Source: Pseudomonas weihenstephanensis | Lineage (GTDB): Bacteria; Pseudomonadota; Gammaproteobacteria; Pseudomonadales; Pseudomonadaceae | Direction: 5' to 3' | DNA length: 64,000 nt | Assembly: GCF_001043055.1 (NCBI RefSeq) | Contig: NZ_JYLF01000001.1 | Location: 744,001 to 808,000 of the forward strand | Program-made: the position numbers and the translations under genes | Shown: positions 25,411 through 35,436 of the stretch, piece by piece | How positions within the stretch are numbered: position 1 is the first letter of the stretch | Layout of the letters: the number at the start of each line of letters is the position of its first letter | Notes under the pieces: generated by a model | Told to the model about the DNA's origin: nothing | Seen by the model: only the letters and a program-made list of their open reading frames with translations | Databases searched by the model: none

Positions 25411-26034
25411 ATGCTCAAAGTGTGGGGTCGCAAGAATTCGTCAAATGTCAGAAAAGTGCTGTGGTGTGCCGAGGAGTTGGCGTTGCCTTACAACCGGCAA
25501 GAGGCCGGAGGTGCTTTCGGTGTGGTCGATACCCCCGAATATAGGGCGTTGAACCCGAATGGCCGGGTGCCAATGATCGAGGACGATGGTTTCGTGTTGT
25601 GGGAATCCAACACCATCGTGCGCTATTTGGCGGCCAGATATGGGTCAGACACCTCTTGGTATCAACGTGATGTTTGCGTGCGGGCGCAGGCCGACAAGTG
25701 GATGGACTGGACGACATCTTCATTCGCCGGGCCGTTTCGTGATCTGTTTTGGGGCATTTTACGGACCCCCGCCGAACAGCAGGATTGGGGGGTGATTAAC
25801 GCCGCGAGTAAACACTGCGCCGAATTGTTATCGCTGGTTGACCAGGCGTTGTCACAAAAGCCTTACCTGTCCGGTGATGAAATCGGCATGGGGGATATAC
25901 CGCTGGGATCGTTTATTTACGCCTGGTTTGAAATGCCCATCGAACGCCCGCGCATGCAGCATCTTGAGGCGTGGTACGAGCGTCTGAAGCTGCGTCCGGC
26001 CTATCGCAACTCGGTCATGACTGCGTTGACTTAA
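25411..26034 (+). CDS. Glutathione S-transferase family protein
   Basis: The 207-residue protein has an N-terminal thioredoxin-like domain (SSNVRKVLWCAEELALPY, NPNGRVPMIED, then WESNTIVRYLA, which binds glutathione) and a C-terminal helical domain. It probably conjugates or reduces an electrophile in the cytoplasm; the substrate is unknown. It is divergent from fadE and precedes a YadGH-like ABC pair by 135 bases, as in P. aeruginosa. AGGAG lies ahead of ATG 25411. Confidence 0.9.
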   Translation: MLKVWGRKNSSNVRKVLWCAEELALPYNRQEAGGAFGVVDTPEYRALNPNGRVPMIEDDGFVLWESNTIVRYLAARYGSDTSWYQRDVCVRAQADKWMDWTTSSFAGPFRDLFWGILRTPAEQQDWGVINAASKHCAELLSLVDQALSQKPYLSGDEIGMGDIPLGSFIYAWFEMPIERPRMQHLEAWYERLKLRPAYRNSVMTALT

Positions 26035-26169
26035 TACCCACTATTAATACGGGCGACTGTACTTGTGCGTCGAGGCCAAGCACCATGCACCTTGCGTGTC
26101 GGACTTGTATGACTGACGGCTCGCCCTTATCTACACCTCCCATTCCCTCATCTTGGTGCGTAATCAGAT

Positions 26170-27102
26170 ATGAGTTCCGCTCTGTCCATACGGCAGCTAA
26201 CCAAAACCTACGGCAACGGTTTCCAGGCCCTGAGTGGTATCGATCTGGATGTATCCGAAGGTGACTTTTTCGCGTTGCTCGGCCCGAACGGGGCTGGCAA
26301 ATCCACCACCATTGGCATTCTCTCGACGCTGGTCAACAAGACGGGCGGCACGGTGAATGTGTTTGGTCATGATCTTGACCGTGAACCTGCTGCACTCAAG
26401 CGCTGTATTGGCGTGGTGCCGCAGGAGTTCAACTTTAACCAGTTTGAAAAAACCTTCGACATTGTCGTGACTCAGGCGGGGTATTACGGCATTCCGGCGA
26501 AAATCGCCAAGGAACGTGCCGAAAAGTACCTCACCCAGCTGGGGTTGTGGGACAAGCGCGACACACCTTCACGTTCGTTGTCCGGCGGCATGAAGCGCCG
26601 TCTGATGATTGCCCGCGCCTTGGTGCATGAGCCGCGGCTGTTGATTCTCGATGAGCCGACCGCAGGCGTGGACATTGAGCTGCGTCGCTCGATGTGGAGC
26701 TTTCTCACCGAGCTGAATGAGCAGGGCACCACCATCATCCTCACCACCCACTACCTGGAAGAGGCTGAGCAGTTGTGCCGCAACATCGGGATCATTGATC
26801 ACGGCACCATCGTTGAAAACACCAGCATGCGCCAGTTGCTTGGCCAGTTACATGTCGAAACCTTCCTGCTTGATTTGAAAACCCCGTTGCAGGCTGCACC
26901 GCAGTTGATCGGCTACCCAAGTGCGTTGCTCGACAGCGCCACGCTGGAAGTCCAGGTGGACAAGGCGGTCGGCATCACGGGTCTGTTCACGCAATTGGCG
27001 GCACAGCACATTGAAGTGGTGAGCCTGCGCAATAAAACCAATCGCCTTGAGGAGTTGTTCGTGTCGCTGGTCGAAAAAAATCTGGCAAAGGTGGCGATAT
27101 GA
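26170..27102 (+). CDS. ABC-2 exporter ATPase, YadG-like
   Basis: The 310-residue ATPase has Walker A GPNGAGKST, Q-loop VPQEFNF, signature LSGGMKRRLMIARALVHEP and Walker B LLILDEPTAGVD. A C-terminal extension beyond residue 230 ends in RNKTNRLEELFVSLVEKN, typical of the drug/lipid-export ABC-2 class. It overlaps its permease by four bases (ATGA at 27099). The exported substrate is unknown. Confidence 0.93.
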   Translation: MSSALSIRQLTKTYGNGFQALSGIDLDVSEGDFFALLGPNGAGKSTTIGILSTLVNKTGGTVNVFGHDLDREPAALKRCIGVVPQEFNFNQFEKTFDIVVTQAGYYGIPAKIAKERAEKYLTQLGLWDKRDTPSRSLSGGMKRRLMIARALVHEPRLLILDEPTAGVDIELRRSMWSFLTELNEQGTTIILTTHYLEEAEQLCRNIGIIDHGTIVENTSMRQLLGQLHVETFLLDLKTPLQAAPQLIGYPSALLDSATLEVQVDKAVGITGLFTQLAAQHIEVVSLRNKTNRLEELFVSLVEKNLAKVAI

Positions 27103-27878
27103 GCTCGGAGCTGCGCCCCAATCTGATTGCGTTAAACACCATTGTTTACCGTGAAGTGCGACGTTTCATGCGCATCTGGCCGCAAACCCTGCTGCCACCA
27201 GCGATCACCATGGTTTTGTACTTCGTGATCTTCGGTAACCTGATTGGCCGACAAATCGGTGATATGGGTGGTTTCACCTATATGGAGTACATCGTGCCGG
27301 GCCTGATCATGATGTCGGTGATCACCAACGCCTACGGCAACGTGGTATCGAGCTTCTTTGGCGCCAAGTTCCAGCGCTCGATTGAAGAACTGATGGTGTC
27401 GCCGGTATCGCCGCACATCATCCTCATCGGTTTTACCGTGGGCGGGATTTTGCGCGGGCTGATGGTGGGTGTGATCGTGACCTTGCTGTCGCTGTTCTTT
27501 ACCGACCTGCAAGTGCACCACTTGGGACTGACGGTGGCCGTGGTGGTGCTGACGGCGACTATCTTTTCGCTGTTGGGGTTCGTCAACGCGGTATTTGCGC
27601 GTAACTTCGATGATATTTCGATCATCCCAACCTTCGTGCTGACGCCCTTGACCTACCTGGGCGGGGTGTTCTACTCCATCAGCTTGTTGCCGCCGTTCTG
27701 GCAGACGGTCTCGATGGCCAACCCGGTGCTGCACATGGTCAACGCCTTCCGTTACGGCATTCTGGGTGTCTCGGACATCAAGATCAGTGTGGCACTGACC
27801 TTCATGGTCATTGCGACCGTGGTGCTTTACCTGCTGTGCGCGCGGTTGCTGGTCAGCGGTCGCGGCATGCGTCAGTAG
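27099..27878 (+). CDS. ABC-2 exporter permease, YadH-like
   Basis: The 259-residue inner-membrane protein has six hydrophobic segments and the ABC-2 motif around GVFYSISLLPPFWQ and NPVLHMVNAFRYGILG near the C-terminus. It works with the ATPase directly upstream. A terminator follows 35 bases after the stop and is shared with the convergent DUF2062 gene. Confidence 0.93.
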   Translation: MSSELRPNLIALNTIVYREVRRFMRIWPQTLLPPAITMVLYFVIFGNLIGRQIGDMGGFTYMEYIVPGLIMMSVITNAYGNVVSSFFGAKFQRSIEELMVSPVSPHIILIGFTVGGILRGLMVGVIVTLLSLFFTDLQVHHLGLTVAVVVLTATIFSLLGFVNAVFARNFDDISIIPTFVLTPLTYLGGVFYSISLLPPFWQTVSMANPVLHMVNAFRYGILGVSDIKISVALTFMVIATVVLYLLCARLLVSGRGMRQ

Positions 27879-27912
27879 CAAACATGACGGTAGGTTTTTT
27901 TTGCGCGAAACG

Positions 27913-27938
27913 ACGCCCCTTCAGGGGCGTTTTTTTTG
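27913..27938. terminator. Terminator overlapping the end of the DUF2062 gene
   Basis: ACGCCCC (27913-27919) pairs with GGGGCGT (27924-27930), followed by T8. The loop at 27920-27923 contains the stop codon (complement of 27921-27923) of the convergent gene. It clearly serves the rightward ABC operon. Confidence 0.88.
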
Positions 27939-28436
27939 TCGGCGTTTCCATTGGCGGTTCACCCACCAACGCCAATACAGCTGGGTCAGGCAATAAGCCA
28001 GCGCACCCAACACCACGCCACACACCACCGAACCCAGTAGAAAAGGCTGCCACACCGTAGACAGTTGCCCGCTGATCCACTCCCACGTCAGGTTCTCGGG
28101 CAGGCTGCGTGCCGGCACATTCATCAACCACGCCCCCAGTTTGTAGGTGCAATAAAAAACCGGCGGCATGGTAATCGGATTGGTCAGCCATACCAGGCCA
28201 ACCGAAATGGGCATGTTGCTGCGCACGGTAATGGCGAGGAAGGCGGCCAGTAGCATCTGGAAAGGCATGGGGATAAATGCCGCAAAAATGCCCACTGCCA
28301 TTGCGCGGGAAACCGAGTGCCGATTCAGGTGCCACAGATTGGGGTCATGTAGCAGGGTGCCCATAAAGCGTAAGGATTTGTGTTCCCTGATGCTGGCTGG
28401 GTCTGGCATGTAACGTTTAAACAAACGCCGTGGCAT
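27921..28436 (-). CDS. DUF2062 membrane protein
   Basis: The 171-residue protein belongs to the DUF2062 family, named for a core with membrane helices. LNRHSVSRAMAVGIFAAFIP and LVWLTNPITMPPVFYCTYKLG are its conserved blocks; a third hydrophobic segment lies near 130-150. A basic tail (KRRQKKRP) follows. The function is unknown; in Pseudomonas it neighbours comEC, as here. It is divergent from comEC across 133 bases. Confidence 0.88.
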   Translation of the reverse strand: MPRRLFKRYMPDPASIREHKSLRFMGTLLHDPNLWHLNRHSVSRAMAVGIFAAFIPMPFQMLLAAFLAITVRSNMPISVGLVWLTNPITMPPVFYCTYKLGAWLMNVPARSLPENLTWEWISGQLSTVWQPFLLGSVVCGVVLGALAYCLTQLYWRWWVNRQWKRRQKKRP

Positions 28437-28569
28437 GGGCCTCTCCCGGGAATGAATGGGGCAGTATGCCCAAATTCACTCTTCTGCCTATTCAGACTTT
28501 GTGACAATTATTTAAGCGCGTATTACCCGCATCGACTAATCCGAGGTAAAGGATCTCGGTGGGCTGGCT

Positions 28570-30792
28570 ATGTATACAGGGATGTTAGGGCTGGCGTCGG
28601 GCTTGATGGCTTTGCGTTATTTACCGGTGTTGCCGCCGGTGGGGTGTCTGTTTCTTCTGTCGGCAGTGGGACTGGCGCTGTTGTTTTTTCGTACCTATCC
28701 ATTTGGATTGTTTTTGTTCGGGCTGGTATGGGCGTGCGTACAGGGGCAATCGGCGCTGAACGATCGTTTGTCGCCATCGCTCGATGGTCGCACCCTATGG
28801 GTTGAGGGGCGTGTGATTGGCCTGCCGCAACGCACAGGTACAGCGCAGCGGTTTGAATTACGGGACGCGACCTCGCGTCATGCCGAGCTGCCGCGCACCC
28901 TGCGTTTAAGCTGGCATGGCGGCCCGCCGCTCAACAGTGGTGAGCGTTGGCGTCTGGCGGTCAAGCTCAAAAAGCCCCATGGGTTACTCAATCCACAGGG
29001 GTTTGATTACGAGGCCTGGTTGCTGGCGCAGCGTATCGGGGGGACCGGTTCGGTCAAGGAGGGCCAGCGTTTAGCGCCCGCGGCCTATGCATGGCGAGAC
29101 GGTTTGCGCCAACGCTTGTTGCAGGTTGATGCTCACGGCCGAGCACCGTGGCTGGCAGCCCTGGTGATGGGGGACGGGTCCGGGCTAAGCCGTGATGACT
29201 GGGCGCTGCTGCAAGCCACGGGGACCGTGCATCTATTGGTGATTTCGGGTCAGCACATCGGGCTGTTTGGCGGGTTGCTCTATGGGCTTGTCGCGCTGCT
29301 GGCACGTTATGGCCTATGGCCGCGTACCTGGCCGTGGCTGCCGTGGGCCTGCGGCCTGGCCTTTGCGGGTGCACTCGGTTATGGCCTGCTCGCAGGGTTT
29401 GAAGTGCCGGTGCAGCGGGCCTGCGTCATGCTCGGGCTGGTCCTGCTATGGCGTTTGCGGTTTCGTCATGTGGGCATGTGGTTGCCGTTTTTGCTGGCTC
29501 TCAACGCGGTGTTGATAGCACAGCCTCTGGCGAGCCTGATGCCGGGGTTTTGGTTGTCATTCATGGCAGTGGCCGTGCTGATATTCACGTTCAGCGGGCG
29601 CTTGGGTGCGTGGCGGTGGTGGGCGGCCTGGACCCGGCCCCAAGGTTTGATCGCGCTGGGGCTGTTTCCTGTGATCTGGGCACTGGGTTTGCCGGTCAGC
29701 GTGACCGGGCCAGTGGCGAACCTGGTGGCGGTGCCGTGGATCAGCTTGCTGGTGCTGCCCTCGGCGTTATTGGGCACGCTGCTGTTACCTGTGCCTTGGC
29801 TCGGGGAGGCACTTTTGTGGCTGTCGGGCGGTTTATTGGATGCCCTGATACGCGGGTTAGCGTTGTTGGCCGGTACTTTTTTGCCGTGGATGCCCGCACA
29901 AGTCACAACCGGTGTGTGGTGCTTGAGTGCTATCGGGGTGCTGATTTTATTGCTACCCGCAGGGCTTTTACCCAGGCCGTTGGGCTGGCCACTGGTGCTG
30001 CTGGCGGTATTCGCGCCACAAGAGCAGATTCCCCATGGTCAGGTCGAGGTCTGGCAACTGGACGTCGGGCAGGGGTTGGCGATGGTGCTGCGTACACGCC
30101 ATCACACCTTGCTCTATGACGCAGGGCCCAAGGTCAGGGAGGTGGATCAGGGTGAGCGCGTGGTGGTGCCGGTGCTGCGCGCGTTGGGTGTCGGTAAATT
30201 GGACGTGATGCTCATCAGTCACGCCGATTCTGACCATGCCGGTGGCGCGTTGGCCGTGCAGCGCGCCATGACCATCAAAAAAGTGATCAGTGGTGACGTG
30301 CCCGGGTTGGCACTACAGTTACAGGCGCAGCCGTGTGTCAGTGGCGAGCGGTGGGAGTGGGACGGTGTGAGTTTTTCACTCTGGCAATGGGCGGATGCGC
30401 AGACGGGTAATCAAAAATCCTGTGTGCTGCTTGTACAGGCCAGCGATGAGCGTCTGTTGCTGACGGGTGATATTGACGCGTTGGCCGAACGCGCCTTTTT
30501 GAAAAGCCCTCTGGCGATGCCGGTGCACTGGTTGCAATCGCCGCATCATGGCAGTCGTTCATCGTCATCCAAGGTGTTTCTGAATGCGTTAAAACCTGAA
30601 CATGTGCTCATATCGCGAGGTCACGGCAACAGCTTTGGTCATCCGCACCCGCAGGTACTGGCACGTTACAACGCCTTGGGCATGAACGTGCTGGACAGCG
30701 CAGAACAAGGGGCGCTGCGGTTCAGGTTGGGGACGAGGGGGATGGCCCGCAGCCTGCGTCAACCCAGCAGGTTTTGGCGCCAGGGTGGATAA
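28570..30792 (+). CDS. comEC: DNA uptake channel ComEC/Rec2
   Basis: The 740-residue inner-membrane protein is the ComEC channel family that carries single-stranded DNA into the cytoplasm. The N-terminal part has hydrophobic helices and an OB-like domain (GRTLWVEGRVIGLPQRTG). The Competence domain follows (LLVISGQHIGLFGGLLYG). The C-terminal metallo-beta-lactamase-like domain shows VGQGLAMVLR, YDAGP and SHADSDHAGG, whose His/Asp residues suggest nuclease activity. Other competence genes are not in the window. The ATG at 28570 is used; ATG 28582 is also possible. Confidence 0.93.
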   Translation: MYTGMLGLASGLMALRYLPVLPPVGCLFLLSAVGLALLFFRTYPFGLFLFGLVWACVQGQSALNDRLSPSLDGRTLWVEGRVIGLPQRTGTAQRFELRDATSRHAELPRTLRLSWHGGPPLNSGERWRLAVKLKKPHGLLNPQGFDYEAWLLAQRIGGTGSVKEGQRLAPAAYAWRDGLRQRLLQVDAHGRAPWLAALVMGDGSGLSRDDWALLQATGTVHLLVISGQHIGLFGGLLYGLVALLARYGLWPRTWPWLPWACGLAFAGALGYGLLAGFEVPVQRACVMLGLVLLWRLRFRHVGMWLPFLLALNAVLIAQPLASLMPGFWLSFMAVAVLIFTFSGRLGAWRWWAAWTRPQGLIALGLFPVIWALGLPVSVTGPVANLVAVPWISLLVLPSALLGTLLLPVPWLGEALLWLSGGLLDALIRGLALLAGTFLPWMPAQVTTGVWCLSAIGVLILLLPAGLLPRPLGWPLVLLAVFAPQEQIPHGQVEVWQLDVGQGLAMVLRTRHHTLLYDAGPKVREVDQGERVVVPVLRALGVGKLDVMLISHADSDHAGGALAVQRAMTIKKVISGDVPGLALQLQAQPCVSGERWEWDGVSFSLWQWADAQTGNQKSCVLLVQASDERLLLTGDIDALAERAFLKSPLAMPVHWLQSPHHGSRSSSSKVFLNALKPEHVLISRGHGNSFGHPHPQVLARYNALGMNVLDSAEQGALRFRLGTRGMARSLRQPSRFWRQGG

Positions 30793-30868
30793 CCGGGGAT
30801 TTGCCTGCGCCTGAGCGGGCGCCCAATCCTATGGTAGAGTGGCGCACTTTTTCGAGGGGATTGTCACT

Positions 30869-31504
30869 GTGTGGGAACTGGTCAAATCCGGCGGCTGGAT
30901 GATGCTGCCGATCATTCTGAGCTCTGTTGCCGCGCTGGGCATTATTGTCGAGCGTCTTTGGACTTTACGCGCCAGCCGCGTAACTCCGCCCCACCTGCTG
31001 GGGCAGGTGTGGGTCTGGATCAAGGACAAGCAACTGGACAAAGAAAAACTCAAGCAATTGCGCGCCGATTCGCCGCTCGGTGAAATCCTTGCAGCGGGGC
31101 TTGCCAACTCAAAACATGGTCGCGAGATCATGAAAGAGTGCATTGAAGAGGCTGCGGCCCGCGTCATTCATGAGCTTGAACGCTACCTCAATGCGCTGGG
31201 TACGATTGCCGCGATGGCCCCATTGCTCGGTTTGCTGGGCACGGTGCTGGGCATGATCGACATTTTCAGTTCGTTCATGGGGGCAGGCATGAGCACCAAC
31301 GCAGCGATCCTCGCGGGCGGTATTTCCAAGGCGTTGATCACCACGGCCGCGGGCTTGATGGTGGGTATCCCGGCGGTGTTCTTCCATCGTTTCCTGCAAC
31401 GGCGCGTTGATGAGTTGGTGGTGGGCATGGAGCAAGAAGCCATCAAGCTGGTTGAAGTCGTTCAAGGCGACCGCGAAGTCGACATGGCCGGGAGCAAAGC
31501 GTGA
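30869..31504 (+). CDS. ExbB/TolQ-type proton channel subunit
   Basis: The 211-residue protein has three membrane segments and the MotA/TolQ/ExbB core (LNALGTIAAMAPLLGLLGTV, then GGISKALITTAAGLMVGIPA). With ExbD it uses the proton gradient to power an outer-membrane or envelope process. The start is the GTG at 30869, because GAGGGGA lies 8 bases upstream and the N-terminus MWELVKSGGWMMLP matches the family. It overlaps the exbD start (GTGA) and precedes lpxK, so it may serve envelope biogenesis here. No TonB or TolA gene is adjacent. Confidence 0.92.
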   Translation: MWELVKSGGWMMLPIILSSVAALGIIVERLWTLRASRVTPPHLLGQVWVWIKDKQLDKEKLKQLRADSPLGEILAAGLANSKHGREIMKECIEEAAARVIHELERYLNALGTIAAMAPLLGLLGTVLGMIDIFSSFMGAGMSTNAAILAGGISKALITTAAGLMVGIPAVFFHRFLQRRVDELVVGMEQEAIKLVEVVQGDREVDMAGSKA

Positions 31505-31929
31505 AATTTCGCCGCAAGCCACGAGAAACAGTGGATATCAACCTCGCGTCATTGATTGATGTGGTGTTTATCCTGTTGCTGTTTTTTGTCGTGACCACCA
31601 CTTTCACCCGCGAAACTCAACTGCGTGTTGATCTGCCGCAAGCGGTGAGCGGTGCCCCGAGTGACGATCAAAACGCCAAGCAGTTAGATGTCGCCATCAG
31701 CGCAGACGGTGTGTTTTCGGTGAACAACCAGATACTGCCGAAAAATGACCTGGCCACTCTGATGGAGGCCTTGCAGAAAGAGTCTGAGGGTGACACCACG
31801 CTGGCGCTGTCGATCAGTGCTGACGGCAAGGCCCGGCATCAAGATGTCGTCACCGCGATGGATGCGGCGGGTAAATTGGGTTTCAGCCATTTACGCATGA
31901 CCACCGTCGAGGCACAGGCAGCTCCCTGA
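31501..31929 (+). CDS. ExbD/TolR-type proton channel subunit
   Basis: The 142-residue partner of the preceding ExbB has one N-terminal membrane helix ([20 protein letters not shown]) with the essential Asp, and a periplasmic domain. It starts with GTG at 31501, overlapping exbB by four bases, and its stop overlaps the lpxK start (TGATG). This tight coupling links the pair to lipid A synthesis genes. Confidence 0.92.
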   Translation: MKFRRKPRETVDINLASLIDVVFILLLFFVVTTTFTRETQLRVDLPQAVSGAPSDDQNAKQLDVAISADGVFSVNNQILPKNDLATLMEALQKESEGDTTLALSISADGKARHQDVVTAMDAAGKLGFSHLRMTTVEAQAAP

Positions 31930-32939
31930 TGGCTATGTCCGATCGTTTGTTACGCGCCTGGTATGCCGGGCACCCGCTGCTGTCGCTGCTGCGGCCGCTT
32001 GAGTGTCTCTACCGTCGCGTGGTGGCGGGTAAGCGCGCGCGTTTTGTGGCAGGGCAGGGCGATATTTACCGAGCGCCGGTGCCGATTGTAGTGGTGGGCA
32101 ATATCACGGTGGGCGGCACCGGCAAGACGCCGCTGATCCTGTGGCTGATTGAACACTGTCAGCGCCACGGCCTGCGGGTTGGGGTGGTCAGTCGCGGCTA
32201 TGGGGCCAGGCCTGCGCATTTCCCCTGGCGTGTGACGGCTGAACAACGTGCCGCGCAGGCCGGTGATGAACCTTTGCTGATCGTGCAGCGCAGCGGTGTT
32301 CCCTTGATGATCGATCCTGATCGTAGCCGTGCAGTCAAAGCCTTGCTGGCCAGTGAGTCGCTGGACTTGATCCTGTCGGATGATGGTTTGCAGCATTACC
32401 GCCTGGCGCGTGATCTTGAGCTGGTGTTGATCGATAACGCCCGCGGTTTGGGTAACGGCCGTTGTTTGCCCGCAGGCCCCCTGCGCGAGCCGGCCGAGCG
32501 GCTGAACAGTGTCGATGCGGTGCTGTACAACGGTGCAATGACGGACCCGGCATCGGGATTTGCCTTTGCTTTGCAGCCCACCGCGCTGATCAACCTGTGC
32601 AGTGGCCAACGTCAGTCACTGGACTATTTTGCGCCGCAGCAAGCGTTGCATGCGGTCGCCGGTATCGGTAACCCGCAGCGTTTCTTCACTACCCTCGAAA
32701 CGTTACACTGGCGGCCAATTGCCCACGCGTTTGCGGACCATGCGCCGTATAGCGCCGAGGTGCTGAATTTTACGCCGCCTTTGCCGTTGGTCATGACGGA
32801 AAAGGATGCGGTGAAATGCCGCGACTTTGCCGCGTCTAACTGGTGGTATCTGGCGGTAGACGCTGTACCTTCGCAAGCCTTTGTGCGCTGGTTTGATCAG
32901 CAGCTACTGCGTCTTTTACCTGATCGTCTTTTGCCCTAA
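31929..32939 (+). CDS. lpxK: Tetraacyldisaccharide 4'-kinase LpxK
   Basis: This 336-residue membrane-associated kinase phosphorylates the 4' position of the lipid A disaccharide. The P-loop [12 protein letters not shown] is present, with [19 protein letters not shown] and PAGPLREP from the family core. It starts one base inside the exbD stop; an ATG two codons on is also possible. It is part of the envelope operon exbBD-lpxK-trm112-kdsB. Confidence 0.96.
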   Translation: MAMSDRLLRAWYAGHPLLSLLRPLECLYRRVVAGKRARFVAGQGDIYRAPVPIVVVGNITVGGTGKTPLILWLIEHCQRHGLRVGVVSRGYGARPAHFPWRVTAEQRAAQAGDEPLLIVQRSGVPLMIDPDRSRAVKALLASESLDLILSDDGLQHYRLARDLELVLIDNARGLGNGRCLPAGPLREPAERLNSVDAVLYNGAMTDPASGFAFALQPTALINLCSGQRQSLDYFAPQQALHAVAGIGNPQRFFTTLETLHWRPIAHAFADHAPYSAEVLNFTPPLPLVMTEKDAVKCRDFAASNWWYLAVDAVPSQAFVRWFDQQLLRLLPDRLLP

Positions 32940-32963
32940 CTCCTCTTATTCAGGGAAACCCTT

Positions 32964-33149
32964 ATGGACACCAAACTGCTCGATATCCTTGCTTGCCCTG
33001 TTTGCAAAGGCCCGCTCAAGCTCAGTGCCGACAAGAGCGAACTGATCAGCAAGGGCGCAGGCCTAGCGTACCCGATTCGTGATGGCATCCCGGTCATGCT
33101 CGAAACAGAAGCCCGTACGCTGACTGACGAAGAGCGTCTGGATAAATGA
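32964..33149 (+). CDS. Trm112-like protein
   Basis: The 61-residue protein matches the Trm112/YcaR family ([14 protein letters not shown], then [15 protein letters not shown]). Only two cysteines are present, so no four-cysteine zinc site is formed. Relatives stabilise methyltransferases in eukaryotes; the bacterial role is unclear. It overlaps the kdsB start by four bases (ATGA). Confidence 0.9.
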   Translation: MDTKLLDILACPVCKGPLKLSADKSELISKGAGLAYPIRDGIPVMLETEARTLTDEERLDK

Positions 33150-33910
33150 TCCCGGTGTTTACGGTCGTTATCCCCTCGCGGTTTGCTTCCACACGCTTGC
33201 CCGGCAAGCCCCTGCAAATGATTGCGGGCAAGCCGATGGTTCAGCACGTGTGGGAACAAGCGTGCAAAAGCAGTGCGCAACGGGTGGTGGTGGCTACGGA
33301 CGATGCGCGGATTGTTGAGGCCTGTCAGGCGTTTGGGGCCGAGGTGTTGTTGACCCGCGTCGATCACGAATCAGGCACCGACCGCCTGGCCGAAGTGGCG
33401 ACGCTTCTGGGGTTGGCTGACGATGCCATTGTGGTCAATGTCCAGGGCGATGAGCCTTTGATTCCCCCTCGGGTAATTGATCAGGTGGCGGTTAACCTGG
33501 CTGCCCACAGCGAAGCGAGCATGGCGACGCTGGCCGAGCCCATCGAAGACGTAGCCGCGTTGTTCAATCCCAATGTGGTCAAAGTGGTCAGTGACCTCAA
33601 TGGGCTGGCGCTGACATTCAGTCGAGCCTGCCTGCCGTGGGCGCGTGATGATTTTGCGCAGGCCAGCGACCGCCTGCCAGAGGGCGTGCCTTATCGTCGG
33701 CATATCGGCATCTACGCCTACCGTGCGGGTTTCCTGCATGACTTTGTGAGTTGGGGCCCTTGCTGGCTTGAAAATACCGAGCGTCTTGAGCAGTTGCGCG
33801 CGCTGTGGCATGGCGTGCGTATTCATGTCGCCGACGTGCTCGAAGCACCGCCTGGCGGTGTAGACACCCCTGAAGACCTTGAGCGCGTTCGGCGTTTGTT
33901 GGAGGTTTGA
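33146..33910 (+). CDS. kdsB: 3-deoxy-manno-octulosonate cytidylyltransferase KdsB
   Basis: The 254-residue enzyme makes CMP-KDO for the LPS inner core. [15 protein letters not shown] (nucleotide-binding), [11 protein letters not shown] and [12 protein letters not shown] are family motifs. It shares its stop with the start of the next gene (TGATG) and lies within the lipid A/envelope operon. Confidence 0.96.
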   Translation: MIPVFTVVIPSRFASTRLPGKPLQMIAGKPMVQHVWEQACKSSAQRVVVATDDARIVEACQAFGAEVLLTRVDHESGTDRLAEVATLLGLADDAIVVNVQGDEPLIPPRVIDQVAVNLAAHSEASMATLAEPIEDVAALFNPNVVKVVSDLNGLALTFSRACLPWARDDFAQASDRLPEGVPYRRHIGIYAYRAGFLHDFVSWGPCWLENTERLEQLRALWHGVRIHVADVLEAPPGGVDTPEDLERVRRLLEV

Positions 33911-34374
33911 TGCGCGTCCTGTTTGTGTGCCTGGGCAATATTTGCCGCTCGCCGACGGCTGAGGGTGTCCTGCGCCATAAATTGCAGTTAGCCGGCCTTG
34001 CATCGCAGGTTGATGTCGCTTCGGCAGGGACTGGCAACTGGCACGTAGGGCAGCCTCCTGACAAACGCACTCAGCGGGCGGCAAAGCTGCGCGGTTATGA
34101 CTTGTCCGCGCAGCGCGCGCAGCACGTCAGCGCCGCTGACTTCAGCCGCTATGAGCTGATCTTTGCGATGGATAACAGCAACCTGCGTGATCTCAAGGCA
34201 TTGCAACCGGTCAGTGGGAAGGCTGAGCTGGATTTGTTCTTGCGACGTTATGAGGGTGTGAAACACGAAGTTCCCGACCCTTATTACGATGGCGAACAGG
34301 GCTTTGAAGAAGTGCTGGACCTGATTGAACGCGCGTGCGACTTGCTAGTGATCGAATTGAAAGGACGTTTATGA
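33910..34374 (+). CDS. Low-molecular-weight protein-tyrosine phosphatase
   Basis: The 154-residue protein shows the catalytic P-loop CLGNICRS (C-x5-R) near the N-terminus and the general-acid motif DPYYDG (aspartate) near residue 119. Relatives dephosphorylate tyrosine kinases of exopolysaccharide export or small substrates. No partner kinase is adjacent. It overlaps murB by four bases (ATGA). Confidence 0.92.
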   Translation: MRVLFVCLGNICRSPTAEGVLRHKLQLAGLASQVDVASAGTGNWHVGQPPDKRTQRAAKLRGYDLSAQRAQHVSAADFSRYELIFAMDNSNLRDLKALQPVSGKAELDLFLRRYEGVKHEVPDPYYDGEQGFEEVLDLIERACDLLVIELKGRL

Positions 34375-35390
34375 GTTTGCAGTTGCAGGTTGAAGCGTCA
34401 CTCAAGCCGTTCAACAGCTTTGGTGTCGATGTGCGTGCCCGATTGTTTGCCCAGGCGCATAACGACGATGACGTGCGTGAAGCGTTGCGCTATTCGGCTG
34501 AGCACCAGTTGCCTTTACTGGTGATTGGTGGTGGCAGCAACCTGCTGTTGACCGGCGATGTGCAGGCGTTGGTAGTGCGCATGGCCAGTCGTGGCCTTCG
34601 TGTGCTAGTAGATGACGGCGAGCGCGTGGTGGTTGAGGCCGAGGCGGGTGAGGTGTGGCATGACTTTGTGTTGTGGACGCTTGCGCAGGGCTTTGCCGGG
34701 CTTGAAAACCTGAGCCTGATCCCGGGCACCGTCGGCGCTGCGCCGATGCAGAATATTGGTGCCTATGGGGTTGAGATCAAGGATGTGTTTGCCGGGCTGA
34801 CCGCGCTCGACCGTCAAAGTGGGGAGTTGCGTGATTTCACCCTGGCTGAGTGCAATTTTGGTTACCGCGACAGCCTGTTCAAGCAACATCCGGGTCGATG
34901 GTTGATTCTGCGGGTCAGGTTTGCTCTGAGTCGTGCTGCCAGTCTGCACTTGGAGTACGGCCCGGTACGCCAGCGCCTGATCGAACAAGGCGTTGATCTG
35001 CCGAGCGCCAGTGATGTCAGTCGTGCCATCAGCAGCATCCGCAGTGAAAAACTGCCCGACCCTGCGGTCTTGGGCAATGCGGGCAGCTTCTTCAAGAATC
35101 CGGTGGTTTCATCGGTGTTGGCGGCTGAACTCAAGCTGGCGCACCCCAACCTGATCGGCTATCCGCAAGCGGACGGTCAGGTGAAACTGGCGGCGGGTTG
35201 GCTGATCGAGGCGGCTGGCTGGAAAGGCTTTCGTGACGCGGATGCGGGCGTACACCGTTTGCAGTCGCTGGTGCTGGTCAACTACGGCGCGGCGACCGGT
35301 CTGCAATTGTTGGCGCTGGCGCAGCGTATCCAGGCCGATATTGCGCAGCGCTTTGCCGTGCAGTTGGAGATGGAACCCAACGTGTATTAA
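34371..35390 (+). CDS. murB: UDP-N-acetylenolpyruvoylglucosamine reductase MurB
   Basis: The 339-residue FAD enzyme reduces UDP-GlcNAc-enolpyruvate to UDP-MurNAc for peptidoglycan. GGGSNLLLTG binds FAD; PGTVGAAPMQNIGAYGVEI and the catalytic serine in GNAGSFFKNP are present; it ends in LEMEPNVY with the conserved glutamate. The start is ATG 34371, overlapping the phosphatase stop. An earlier in-frame start is unlikely. Confidence 0.96.
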   Translation: MSLQLQVEASLKPFNSFGVDVRARLFAQAHNDDDVREALRYSAEHQLPLLVIGGGSNLLLTGDVQALVVRMASRGLRVLVDDGERVVVEAEAGEVWHDFVLWTLAQGFAGLENLSLIPGTVGAAPMQNIGAYGVEIKDVFAGLTALDRQSGELRDFTLAECNFGYRDSLFKQHPGRWLILRVRFALSRAASLHLEYGPVRQRLIEQGVDLPSASDVSRAISSIRSEKLPDPAVLGNAGSFFKNPVVSSVLAAELKLAHPNLIGYPQADGQVKLAAGWLIEAAGWKGFRDADAGVHRLQSLVLVNYGAATGLQLLALAQRIQADIAQRFAVQLEMEPNVY

Positions 35391-35436
35391 TCGGGCACTC
35401 GCGTTGCTCCATCATCCGTGGCCGTAAGGAAAACCA